From NCBI GenBank assembly GCA_013396635.1, contig WBMW01000226.1, positions 20,877-84,876 of the forward strand: DNA of 64,000 nucleotides, in the 5' to 3' direction. Shown in pieces: positions 37,773 through 49,640 of this stretch. The notes under the pieces are model-generated. The model was given only the letters and a program-made list of their open reading frames with translations, did no database searches and was not told the origin of the DNA. Source of the DNA: Penelope pileata. Its lineage: Eukaryota > Chordata > Aves > Galliformes > Cracidae. Positions within the stretch are counted from its first letter, which is position 1, and each line of letters opens with the position of its first letter. The position numbers and the translations under genes are program-made.

Positions 37773-38612
37773 TTTTTTTGATGAATTAAGTTGTGTGTTT
37801 TCTTGACACTCTGCAACATTCCTGGAAAAAAGAAAAAAAACTTTTGGGAAAGCTGTTTCTTAAGGGGACGTGTAATGTTATTTTTGAGTCCAGAGCAGTA
37901 GTTAATTTTGTTATTTCCCTGAGGAGGACAATTTGATGAAGTAGTTCTCAGAGGCAGTTGTAAACCTATTTTGCTTATGACACTACTCATTCTTTTCAAG
38001 TTTCCTAAAGCATGACTTTCTGACCTGTACCCTTGTTCATTCTTTCATGTGGATCTTGAAGAGATTTGTAATGCACAGTCTACATTTTGGTAGTATGAAA
38101 AGTTGTCAGTTTACAGATTAGTAAACATAATAATTCTTCATCATATAATGTTTGGTATGCACCCACCTCCCAGAGAGATGCAGCTAACACCATGAAGTAG
38201 AAATGAAATATCTGTGATTGAGCTAAAGGGCAACTCCATAAAATATACCCTGCATGTAATGACTAGTAGTATTGGTGCAAATGCTTGATTCTGCTTGTTT
38301 TGTCAGAAAAAAAGAAATTAATATTTTTCAGAGCCTCTTCAGCTGTGAGAAATAGCACTAAAATGAAAAGGTAGCAAAGAATAAACTGTTAATGAGTAAC
38401 TAAAAGTATTAATTGAAGAAAAATTTACTTTTTAAAGTCTCAGCAAGAAAAGAGAATAAACAGAAAGTGATGAAGACCAAAAATAAAATTCAGACAATTT
38501 GCCATGGTAGAGTGAGTTATCACTGAGTTCATCCTTTTAAATATTGCAAAGGTAACAATTTATTTTGGTTATATGTAATATAAAAAAGCCAGTAAACTAT
38601 ATACCCTGGTAT

Positions 38613-38650
38613 GGAAAACCTTGGAAGCATGGAAAAACATGGAAAACTTT
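38613..38650 (+). repeat. Short tandem repeat of an ATGGAAAA unit
   Basis: Three imperfect units, ATGGAAAACCTTGGAAGC, ATGGAAAAAC and ATGGAAAAC, back to back. Confidence 0.6.
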
Positions 38651-40534
38651 GTTCCTGTTACAACACTGGAATATATGGAAGGGAATTATATAGTGATCAA
38701 AAGACTAGCTGTGTGTTACAAAATGATAGATGTGTGTTAATGAAGACAAATTGTATATTATAAGATTTTCAATTAGATAGAGCCCTTACAATCTTTTTCA
38801 CTACTTAGTGAAATGTGCTACAGGCTTGGAATAAGTAGTTAGATTTTCTAGATTTATTTCCAGGCCAGTATTTTCCCACAGCTGTGCATTGCTTTATAAT
38901 GCATTTTTCCCCCCTATAACTCTTACCTTAGAAAGATGCAATTATTTTAGTTTGGTGCAGAATTGGGGTGACAGAATTTTCTGACTTGCATCTTTTCTGT
39001 TACTACTTAATGGAACATTATATGATGGAGTTTTGACCAGAGTGGATTTTTGGTAACTTTTGTCAGCTTTCAAACTATGTGTTCTGACAGCCTCAGCAAT
39101 ATGTTTTCATTTCTGAGACTTTCTGCCAAGTGTTTAAATTTTATGGACTATGGCTTATTGTTACTTTGTTGATACTGCTATTACCTTCCTTAGGTTGCAT
39201 TTAAAAAAGAAAAACTTAATATGTGCAAGTATAGTAGAAGCAATCTAGATAGTACCAGTTAGCAGTAGCTGTGAAAGAGTGCCTGCTACCTCAAAAATTC
39301 CAAGTATTTGCAAGTCCAAAAGTCAGTTGATGAAAGTCCCAAGGGAATCCCTACATGAGAAGAGTAAGAAATTGAGCAAAAACAATTCATCGTAAAATAT
39401 ATTGGCCTGCGAGAGTATTCCAAGTCTCGTATTCAATTGATGCAATTATGATATTTAGTGCTGTCTGCAAAAAGAAATGAGTTTGAGGCTTCATGTGACA
39501 TAAATAATTAAAAGTTACTTTTATAGATCCCCAAGCCCAGAGATAGTATTAAGTAGTTTGTAGACTTGAAAGAGTTCTCTGGAAATCAGTGAAAAATAGG
39601 TTCTTTGTAGAGAGGAAAAAATAGTTATTAAGTGATTAACAAGAGAAATACACACATGAAATGAACTTCAATTCACAACTATTGCTGTTAATGTTGTTTT
39701 TTCTTTGAATTTCATTTCTAGGTACCTGGCTGTGTATGTCAAACTGTTTCTAATTTATCATGTTTTAGAGAACAACTTTTCTTTATCATTTGTTGGCTTT
39801 TCAGGATACTGAGTCAGTAAGAGCAATAACAGGTCTTCTGTTCCTGCTTTCCTGTTTCCTTGAAATATAAAATTTACAACACAAAGCTAATGCTCCCTAA
39901 TATATGTCTGTTTCTATAGAATACCTTCACGCTTTCAGTACTGTAAAACCAAGTCTAATGGTACAATTCCTATCATATCTGTTTTATAGCAACTTCACCT
40001 CAGGTGACTATTAAAGGGAAGACTGAATTCAGGATTAAACATTGACTTTCAAAGTGCCTCCTGAATAAATTTCTGACTTACTAACCTGTATCTACCATGG
40101 CAGATTTCCAAATTCTTTTCTGGGAATATACTCCTATTCAGTAAGACTTTAAAAAAATAATAATAAAAAAAACCTTTGAGAATTTTTTCCCCTGAATTCA
40201 TTAAAGGCTTTAATGTCATGATATTTAGCATTTTGTGCGTGTCCTTGCCTTTGAATCTCCCAGAAAGCCAATATGAGTTCATCAGAATCATATAATATAC
40301 ATTTCTCCTTAACCTTTTTTTCCTCTTAGTTATCACACAGGAGTGCATCAGTTTTAATGTTGTTGACAGTCTTCTGGGGAATCTACATTCAAACCTTATT
40401 TTCTTAGTTAGTTATTTTTTTATTATATTCATATTTTAATAACCTATTGTAGATCTCCAAAAAAACCAAAGTAGGCCAGTATTACTAAATACACACAAGA
40501 TTCCAACCTGGCTTTTCTTTTAAGTAATAGAGAA

Positions 40535-40575
40535 ATATATATATATTTTTAATTGAGTTTAAAAAATATATATAT
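40535..40575. repeat. AT inverted repeat (hairpin-capable)
   Basis: Left arm ATATATATATATTTTTAA and right arm TTTAAAAAATATATATAT are complementary apart from one bulged base. They are separated by about five bases. Confidence 0.7.
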
Positions 40576-43500
40576 CCTTATGGTTTGGAAGCATGAGCAC
40601 AAGATTAAGATTAAATTATTTCTGTATTTCCAGAAGCTACATTAATTTTTTGTGCCATACTGTATGATGCATAATTTTGGGAAGTGATGATAAAATTATT
40701 TAGGATCAACCAAAAACTTATAAATGAGAAATTGGGCATTGAGATCCCATGATTCTTTTCAGAAAGTACTGAAAGTTAACTGGTTTCTTCAGCATTTTTT
40801 TTTTTTCTTAGCATACCAAATTTTTTTATCTTGAATTCTTAATGGCAGCCTATTTTTTTTCACCTCCATTAGCAAGTTACAGTCTTGCAGTTCACTGCTG
40901 TGCAGGTAATGAATTCCTCTTTGGCTACACTTCGGTAGAGGATGAAGCAATAGCTTCATTTCTTGTTCCTAAAGAGGTTTGAGATTATTTGAAAAATAAC
41001 ATGAAGTTCAAGCATCTCTGTTTCTGTTGGAATAGGTGGTAATTTCTTGTGTAACACTAAATAACCTAAGCACCATCAGCTATAGATTGTACTAGGAGCT
41101 GCATACAGAGGGTGCGTTGCAGTGTGCATCTTGTGTCAAGAGGGTCGGTCAGTCTTTGTAAACATTGGACCTGATTAGTTTAACATTTCATAGGATGAGC
41201 TGGATTCTCATAATTTGTATCTTTTTATCACTGACAAGTTCAATGAGAAGAGAAACTGAAGTCAGTAGTGCTCACTAGCCTGGAAGTAACATGTTAAATG
41301 TTATATTCATTATGGCACACTATGTCAAAAGGCTGGAAGTTATAAAATGTCAGCTGTGTGTAAGATTATGACTGAATTAATTAGGGCAAAGAACACTGGT
41401 TATGGATCACTGCAAATGGCATTGTTTGATGACTTTAAACAATCATACAGAAAAGGATGACAAAGTGCAAATCTATAAACTAACACTTTATCATCCCCAA
41501 ATTACTGCTACTCATCCTTGATCTGGAGTTGGAGAGTGCATGTTCTGTAAGTCTCCTTTAAGGAAAGTTCATCTAATAAATTAAATGGATAAAAGTAGAA
41601 CTATTTTCTTATGACTTTTAAAAATAATAAAGTACTCTGAAGTTAGACCATGATCCCAAATTATAAAATTATGTATACAAACATATGCACTTAGACAAAA
41701 TCCAGGATTAGTATGTTTTTTTAAATTAGAAGTAGTATTTTTGAGGAAAAAAAAGATATTTTTATTTAAAGTAAAATGTAGTTTATAGCTGGAAGAAAAA
41801 TTGTGTTTCTGTGTATCTGATTAAGTGGGATTTTTTGCATGTTGCATATTTCTGATTTACCATACAGAAGAATTTCAATTAGAAATTCAACTTTCAGAAG
41901 TAGGTAGGATTTTCAGCTGAGTAGAATTCATGGAGAATTAGAATTCAATTTAGAATTCATGGGGAAGCAAAGGTATTTATAAACCAAATATATCTAGACC
42001 TGTAGTGCTACCTACATCACTTCTCATCACAAGATAGACTGGCTTAGCACTGCTACAATTTACCTCCATTGCCAAGAGCAATCCATCCACAGACTGTGTC
42101 TTAAAGTGTAATTTCAATGGATGAGCACACCCAGTATTTCAAAGTGCTCCCATGTAGTATTTCCTACAAATCAGACAGCATTCAAATAGTCTCAATCAAA
42201 ATTGCTGAGATATATATCTGCCTCTATTCAAATTCTTTTGCTCAAGCTTGGCTTTAACTTTGAAAACCAAAATGTTTTGTAAATCATGCGAAGATTATTA
42301 ACTTTATAGGTGTTTCTTTTTCTTAATTTGTGCAGATTTTAAAGCCAACTACTGGGAAAAATAATATTTGAGGGTTTTGGTTATATCAAAAAAAGTCAAT
42401 CTGACTTTCTCCTGAAATCTGAGTGTATTTTTAGCATCAGAGCTTAAAAGAGTACTGTAAGATGCAGTGTAAAACTCCTCCTAACTCTAGTGCAACTAAG
42501 TCCAGGTTTGACAGCTTCTGCTGGTAACAATGTTTAGAACAGTCATTTGAGTACTTTAGTCTGATGAGGCTATTAAGTGTACGAGATTAAAGCATATGAA
42601 CGTGATGTTTAATAGAAAAGCTAAATGTTACAATATATCAAACGTGCTTTAATATAAATGAGAGAGAAAATGAGCTACAAATAATATTCTAAACAAAAAA
42701 TTGATTTAGAAGGAAGTATGTGTTAATAATACAAATAGTCTACCATAGACGTTAGAGGAAAAAAAAAACTTATTAATATTTTAATTTTCAGGAAATGCAG
42801 CAGAAATCAGTCAACAGAAAATTATATCACAATGAAGATCTTGCCACTGTCAAGATACATGACAATGTTTGAAAATACAATTAAAAAATTATGAATACTT
42901 TTTATTATCATTCTGTTAGCATTTGTAACCCATCTTATAAAGTTGTTATGAACAAATCAATCATTAATATTTAAGTAGCCTTGAAGTATGTGTATGTGTA
43001 TATGTAGAGGAATTTCAGGCTCAGGCATTGCTCAGTTCATTCAAGCCTATTTTTTTTCTCATCTCTATTATCTTGCCACTTTTGAAAAAAATTTATACTA
43101 GAATTTACTTTGTGAAACGATTTATATATGGGCCTTATCATTGACACTGCAGGGGCAAGTGTTTCATTCTGCTAATTTGGTTGGTCCAATGTGAGATGAA
43201 GTGTTTAAGTATTAGAGCCCTAATTTTAATTGTTAGTAGCTTAATCCTCTTGTGTCCTTAATCAGACGAAAGTTTTATTGTCTTCAATTTGACTGTGCCC
43301 TTTAAGCACTAGTATAGTAAGTCAGTGGTGCAAAAGAAAAGTCATAACTGAAAGATGATTTCCAAAACCCCTATCTGTAATCCTTCTATCCTTCATCCTA
43401 CAATATCTGAAAGTTTTCAAAACATTTATTCTTGCTATCTTCTGTTTACCTGTTTCTTTCTGGCATATCACTAGACAATTTTACTGTGGCAAGTTACTGT

Positions 43501-45333
43501 GGCAAATATGCAAGTTCTAGTCATCATTTCAGACAGAGCTTTTGTCTTATTATAAATTGTACTGTGCATCATGTTGTAATTAAAAATACTCAGTGTGTTG
43601 AAATTCACAAAGAGAAGTTATTCTGTTTGTTTAGAAACCATGAATATGTTTTGTTCATTGTCTGTGAGTCAGCTGCAGGAAGAATAAAAGCAGTTGCATG
43701 TAATTTATTTTACTTTGGAATACTTTGAGGTGAGAGCCGAGTGGAATTTATCTCCTGAAGGTGTGCTACCAATTTTTTATAAAGCTATTGAAATTGAACT
43801 GTTTAGCCCTCAGAGGGCTAGCCAGTCTTCGCCTTGATCCCAGAGCAGTGTTAATTACATGTATGCCATATGTAATAGATGGGAATTCAACCTGCTCTTT
43901 GCAGTCCTTGGTACAATTACTAGAGAAATCTCTATTATCTGTCTTTAAAGTTAGAAGTGGATATTTTGTCTGGCTTTTTTTTCTTTTTCTTTTCACTCAT
44001 CATCTAATTCACACCCTAACAGTTCTTAAACCTCTCATCGTAGTCACTGAAAACATACGTATTTAGGTATTTAGCCTTTTTTTTTATTTTTGAATACAGG
44101 TATATTCTTTGTTCTTTATGAATAATACGAGTTTGTGCAATCTTACAAGGGAGATCTCATTTCCTAGATCTCTATTTTTTTCCTTTTTTTTTTTTCCCCT
44201 TGGAGTCTATCAGATTTGTTTGTATAAGTCTTGAGTTGCAGTGTCCAAAACTGAATATAGTGCTAAGCAGAAAGATGCAGAAAATGATAATTTTGTATGT
44301 TCTGAAGACTATCTATTCAGAGCAATCCTGTTGCATTTTTATGCTACAGCATGTCCCACATGCAGCCCATTACATCCCCCAAGTCATTTCCTGAAAATAC
44401 ATTTTTTTTTCTTCCAAACATCTCTTTCACCCTGTATTTGTGAAGTTGATTATTCTTACCAATATTGTCTAATTATTCTAACTTATGTTGTTACATGCCA
44501 TTTTTTCAGCTAATTTTTCTGATTTGGGAAAATGCATAATATGAATTTTCTAAAATTTTTTTAAGAAAAATTAAGGGATGAAGAAGTGTAATGCTCTTGG
44601 ATTTAGAAATAAATCTATTTATGGGCTGAGATTTTCTCTAGGAGTTAGGTATTATACCTTACAATTGGAGATCAAACTCCCTTGATGTGATACTGCAGGT
44701 ACAGTACTGGAGTTGCCCAGCTGGATTACTTTTGCTTAAATGTATGTTTAGAAAATCTACTTTTCTCCACCTTCAGCATTACTGTTTTATCACTTGAATT
44801 CTACTTCTGTCCTTCAGAAAGATGGGCACCTGGTGTGAAAACAGCCCAGTGGATCTAGTTCCAGAAGAAATTCACTGGAGGAGGGCAATTATGCTTCCTT
44901 ATACTGATAACTTCCTTATTGAAGTTATCAAATCCTTCACCTGAAATACTCATATTTTCAACCTTTTTCTGATGATAAATAGAATGATTATTGTTTTATT
45001 AATAATGATAATGATGATTTGTGAAACATGACAGGAAAAATGTGTTTTCATCCAAGTATATTTGCATTATAAGAAGTTTTCAGAAGGACAAATAACACCA
45101 AAATTACAATAGTTTAAACTAGTGATTATAGGTTAAGCTATTGTTGTGAATATATGGCAAAAGATATCTGTCTGTATAGAAGTATTCCAGAAACTTAATT
45201 TAATGTGATGTTAATTTTCATTCAATGAAATGCAAATTTTATAATTGTGTACACTACAGAATTTCCAGATTCATATTCAATAAGGAAAGAAAATGCATCT
45301 AATGAGTGGAAGCCTACGTAAGTGCACTATTTG

Positions 45334-46436
45334 GAATAGAATAGTTCACTTGGAAAGGACCTTCAGAGATAAATAATTTCACTTCAGAGCTAAAAGTTGA
45401 AGCATATTATTGAGGACATTGTCCAAACATCTCTTGAACACTGACAAGCACCAACCACGTCTCTAGGAAGCTTGTTTCCGTGTTTGACCACTCTCATGGT
45501 ATAGGATTTTTTTCTAATGCTCGGTCTGAACCTCTCCTGGCACAGCTTTGTGCCATTCCAGTCCTGCCATCGGTTCCCAGGAGCAGAGCCTAGCATCTCC
45601 CTCTGCTTACCCTCCTCAGGGAACTGCAGAGAGTGAGGAGGCCACCTCTCAGCCTCATCTTCTGCAGGCTGGGCAACATGTGTGTCCTCAGCCTCTCCTT
45701 ATAGGACGTGCTATCTAACCCTGTTACTAGCTTTATTGCCTTCCTCTGGAGGTGTTCGGGGACCTTAACATTCCTTTTATATTGTGGACCAGAACTGCAC
45801 ACAATATTCAAGGTGAGACTGCAAAAACAGCAAGGTGAGGCCTTCAATGTAGAAGGAGAATTATCTCTTTTGACTGGCTGTCTTTGCTGTTTTTAAAACC
45901 ACCCAAAATGTGGTTTGCCCCCTTGGACTCTGGCTGGTGATGAGCCTGCTGTCACCTGCACCCCCAGGTCCCTTTCTTCTGAGCTGCTCTCCCACCACTC
46001 ATCTCCCAGTCTGTACTTGTGTCCGGCATTGCTCTGTCCCAGCTACAGAGCTCAGAATTTTCCTTTGCTGAACTTCATGGAGTTGCTGATTGCCCAGTGC
46101 TCCCAATATCTCTCAATTCTTCTGCAAGGCATCTTGAACCTCCTGGGAGTCAACTTCACCTCTCAGTTTAGTGTCATTGTCAAACTTGCTCAGGATGCAC
46201 TCCAGTCCTGCATCCAGAACATTGATAAAAATGTAGAACAGGAAAAGGCCTAGAACCAAACCTTGAGGAATCCACTAGTGACTGCTCAGCTACATGTAAC
46301 TCCATTTACAAAAACCCTTTGAACTCTACTATCAAGACATCACCCAACACATTATAAACCTGTTAATTTCACAATTGGTAATTTGTCCAGAAGGATGCTG
46401 GGAGGAATGGTGTTAAGAGGCCTTACTTGCTGCTAA
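45334..46436 (-). mobile_element. CR1 LINE, ~1.1 kb, reverse transcriptase palm to 3' end
   Basis: On the minus strand this copy starts in the palm: a decayed FNTIPPSILLDKL block near 46400, then GIPQGLVLGL near 46250 and FKND-type residues in the active site. It continues through MKFSKGKF, YRLGDEW (~46010), an ERLRTHMLPSLQKMRLRGGL block and the VVKHGNKLPRDVVGA tail. It ends with a degraded tail repeat near 45334. The catalytic box reads FDNDTK instead of FADDTK, so one catalytic Asp pair is broken. Stops and frame changes are frequent. It is older than the copy at 53330-53990. Confidence 0.9.
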
Positions 46437-46815
46437 AAGCAAGTTCCCTACAGTAGGTTGCACAGGAGTGTCCAGGCGAGTCTTAAATATCTCCAGAGAA
46501 GGAGACTCCACAACCTCTCTGGGCAGCTCTGTCACCCTCAAGTACAGAAGTTTTCCCTCAAGTTTGTGTGGAATTTCCTGTGTTCCAGTTTTTGCCCATT
46601 GCCCCTTGTCTTGTCACTGCACATTGTTGAAAAGAGCCTGGTATCATCGCTTTGACTCCTGCTCTTTAGATATTTATATACAATGATGAGATTTCCCATC
46701 AGTCTTCTCTTCTCCAGACTCAGCAGTCCAAGGTCTATGTTCATAAGGGGGATGCTCCAGGACTTTAACCAGCCTTGTGGCCCTCCACTGGACTCTGTCT
46801 AGAAGATCCCGTTAT
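46437..46815 (-). mobile_element. CR1 LINE fragment lacking its last ~70 bp
   Basis: Minus-strand CR1 of another subfamily, containing LGLLSLEKRRLMGNLI (about 46690-46740), a decayed GDKTRGNGQKLEHRKF block and the complement of the RLPREVVE tail. It stops at AAGTTCCCTACAGTAGGTTG (46441). The sibling copy at 53330 continues from this point for about 70 bp with GGGGTTGGAAGGGACC and the tail. That end is missing here because the neighbouring CR1 copy begins instead. Confidence 0.88.
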
Positions 46816-47972
46816 GTCCACTACCTTCCCTTCATCCACCATTTTTCTGGCTCCCATTTGAGGAAAACAAATATATAGGTAGACCTGGTATGGTTAAGAA
46901 TGTGATTATATGCATATATCAATGAGATCTGTAAAAGAAACTGCTTATGAAGCTTCAGTTATAGCACAGATCGTGTATTTCCTATGTACACTTAGTGTGT
47001 GTATTCAGATTTTCACGCTCTCAACGTTCAAAATTAGAACTTATGTTTTGATTCAAAGCAAGTATGCTCTTAAATTTGTGTTACAACTCTTGAAGTGTAA
47101 AGGCTTTTTATCTTGTGAATGTACTTTTAATTTATTTTCAGTAGGTTAGAGACAGCTAAAATTATTGCTATGAAAGAACTTGGGAACATAGATAACACGT
47201 TTTCATTCATTTCTGATATATAGGAAATCATGGCTAGTAAATTATTTTTTTAATAGCGAGTTCAATATTTATTTAATTTTGTTTTTTGTAACAGGCGGGT
47301 GAACAAAACACCCTGACTCAGTTAATGCTTTTTCTCACAATATTTAATTTGGGAAGCCATTGGAGATCTAGAATGTGAAATTAAGCATGTTAACTGGGAC
47401 AGTTCATCAAGCATAAGGAAGAGCAATAGTATCCCTACTGTTACTGCAGATAATGTATGCAAAGCCAGGTGCTATCTGATCAACGAATATGTTCATTTAG
47501 ATATTGTAGAATTCTACACATTTAAATTAGCTGCAGGTTTAATACTTTGCTGCATGAATGCAGGAGTCACAAAAGCTTCCAGAGAACTGAAACCCTTCTT
47601 ACCTGCTATACTGTCCATCCAATTGCACCAAACTGGGATACAGTTAGATTACTGAAATGTGATACAAATATAATGCCCATTAAAATTACTCTAGATCTAA
47701 AAAATAAGCATTCCTAAGGAGCTGTGATAAGTTCAAACTCAGGTAGCTGATTTCAGTGTAGTTATTTCCTGTTATTGTCTCAATAATACTAATATTCTAG
47801 GCTAACTTTACTATGGTTAGGAGAAATAATTAAAGTTGAGAAACTATATGTATTTTTTTCCCAATAGAGCCTCTCATTAGAGATACAATGAAAGTACAAG
47901 AAATGGTTTAGTGCAGAAAGTTTTCGTTGTTTCATATTTAAAGCAATAGAAGTTTACTTTGCTATCTATAAC

Positions 47973-47987
47973 TGTGTGTGTGTGTGT
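47973..47987 (+). repeat. (TG)7 microsatellite
   Basis: Seven TG units. Confidence 0.95.
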
Positions 47988-48198
47988 AATGCATACAAAG
48001 ACTGATTTCCTGTCAACCACTTATGCATATTTACAGAAAATATGCTAGGAAGGTCTGATTGAGGTTTAGAATTTCTCATTGGGTTTAATAATTTCTCATT
48101 TTTAATTGTTAGGAAGTTAACAGAAAATGTTTTGTAGATCAAACTACAAATATTAGTATAAAAATAAAATCTTGTTTCTCAAAATACATACACGTTTT

Positions 48199-48218
48199 TA
48201 AACACTGTACAGTGTTTA
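48199..48218. repeat. 20-bp perfect palindrome
   Basis: TAAACACTGTACAGTGTTTA equals its own reverse complement over all 20 bases; the next bases on either side do not extend it. A perfect palindrome of this length is not expected in most windows of this size. A dimeric factor site or a chance cruciform are both possible. Confidence 0.9.
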
Positions 48219-49475
48219 TACTGTTATGAAGTTACCACAAATTTTAAATCTGGGTAATAAAACTCACCTTTTAGATGAATGGTTTTATCAATATTTTGTG
48301 GAGATTGATTATGTTCTTTCCCTTCTATACTGTACATAGGAGAAGACATGAGTAGTATAGAATATTTATCAGTTTAAACAAATGAAATAGGGTTTCATTT
48401 GTGAAGTTCATCTCAAGAATGAAAATGATACTTTATTTTGCTAATCAAAACAAGGCAACCTTGATAGTGCTTCTTTTTCGAAAGCAATTCCTATTTATGA
48501 AAATATTGTTTCAATTATGATTTTAGGAAGATCACATATTTCTATATAAAAGCATAAAACTGAGATTAAATATATGTGTAACTTAAAGTGTAATCTGTAC
48601 AAACAAGAAAATGCTCCAAATTCTAAAGCAGATATCAATAGCTTGGTACAACAAGCTTTAATTAATTATCATCAACTAGGCAACAGCAAGCTAGAATGTT
48701 AATATTTCTAAAATCTTTCAGATCATCACATCCCAGTAGAAAAGACAAAGCAGAATGATTATGTGATGTGCTTTTCTTGTTGAAATGAAATACCCTAACT
48801 AGCATTTTAAACTATCCTGGTGTTTTAATCTGATTTAACAGCTGTTGAAAGTTTTGGAATGTTTACCACTGAATCTTTCTGTCAGCAAGACCTTGCATAT
48901 CATGTGGCTATCCTGCTGAGGATAGTTTTTAAATAAATAAAATCATCAACATAAAGAAAAGGTTTCTCCAAGGTTTCTAAATACGTTGTTGCTGACAGAA
49001 AGCCCTAAGGAATTTGCAGTGGAATATTGAAACGAGCTAGCCTGCATGTCACTGTATTCAGCTATAGTAGTAGAGAATAAAATTGCTATTCATAACGCAA
49101 GTACTTTATCACTGCTCTTGCAAAAAAAACTCTCATGAACTTTGAGACCTTGAAAACTAATATGCCAGAAACAATAGAGGAGAGATGGGAAGTGAGAAAA
49201 GGTAATTATTGAGCTGTTAAATAAAAATCCTTTTGGGTCCCTGTATCTGGGAATATATATATACATACAAATATATAAAACAAACAAAGAGAAAGAAAAT
49301 TTGCTAGCTATAGAGCTATCAGAAAAATGCTTTTTAAGTCAAATCATTTTAGACTAGAGGGAATACAATTTGGGATTTCACAGAACCTGTAGAGTTTTAT
49401 AAAACAGTATCAGGAGCTTTGTTAAAATAAATAAAAATGTAAAGCTATTTCAGATAAACACTTCTATTTCCCCAG

Positions 49476-49640
49476 GAGAAATTATTTGCTATTCACTAAT
49501 GCTGGGACTGCAGAGAAGAGGAGGGAGGAAAAGATGGTAAAAATGGTTAAGAAAAAGATGGGATCAATATCCAACATGCCATTCTCTTTGGCTGGCAGTG
49601 ATCTCTTTGGTCATAAAACTCATAAAAGCAAAGTTGTGCA
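49476..49640 (+). other. Candidate exon (splice-like, unconfirmed)
   Basis: Preceded by CTTCTATTTCCCCAG and open in one phase for 65 codons. A possible donor CTAGAG|GTAAAG lies near 49645. The translation is lysine-rich in its middle (KMVKMVKKKMGS). No domain is recognised. Confidence 0.15.

Larger units (their letters stand above)
36047..45333. other. AT-rich sequence, no gene recognised; assembly gap inside
   Basis: About 9.3 kb with no recognised gene or repeat family. It contains T18 (37028-37045), the 8-base gap at 37765-37772, an ATGGAAAA tandem patch (38613-38650), an AT inverted repeat (40535-40575), a TAGAATTCATGG pair (41922 and 41951) and two sequential ~100-codon plus frames (43432-44066) without recognisable domains. 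Confidence 0.5.

Noticed and set aside
43432..44066. Two consecutive ~100-codon plus-strand frames
   Set aside because: Different frames, no shared domain, F/L/I/C-rich composition typical of translated T-rich DNA; consistent with chance.
45915..46253. Plus-strand frame of 112 codons that looks protein-like
   Set aside because: It is the antisense reading of the CR1 reverse transcriptase (MKF.KGK, FDNDTK on the other strand).
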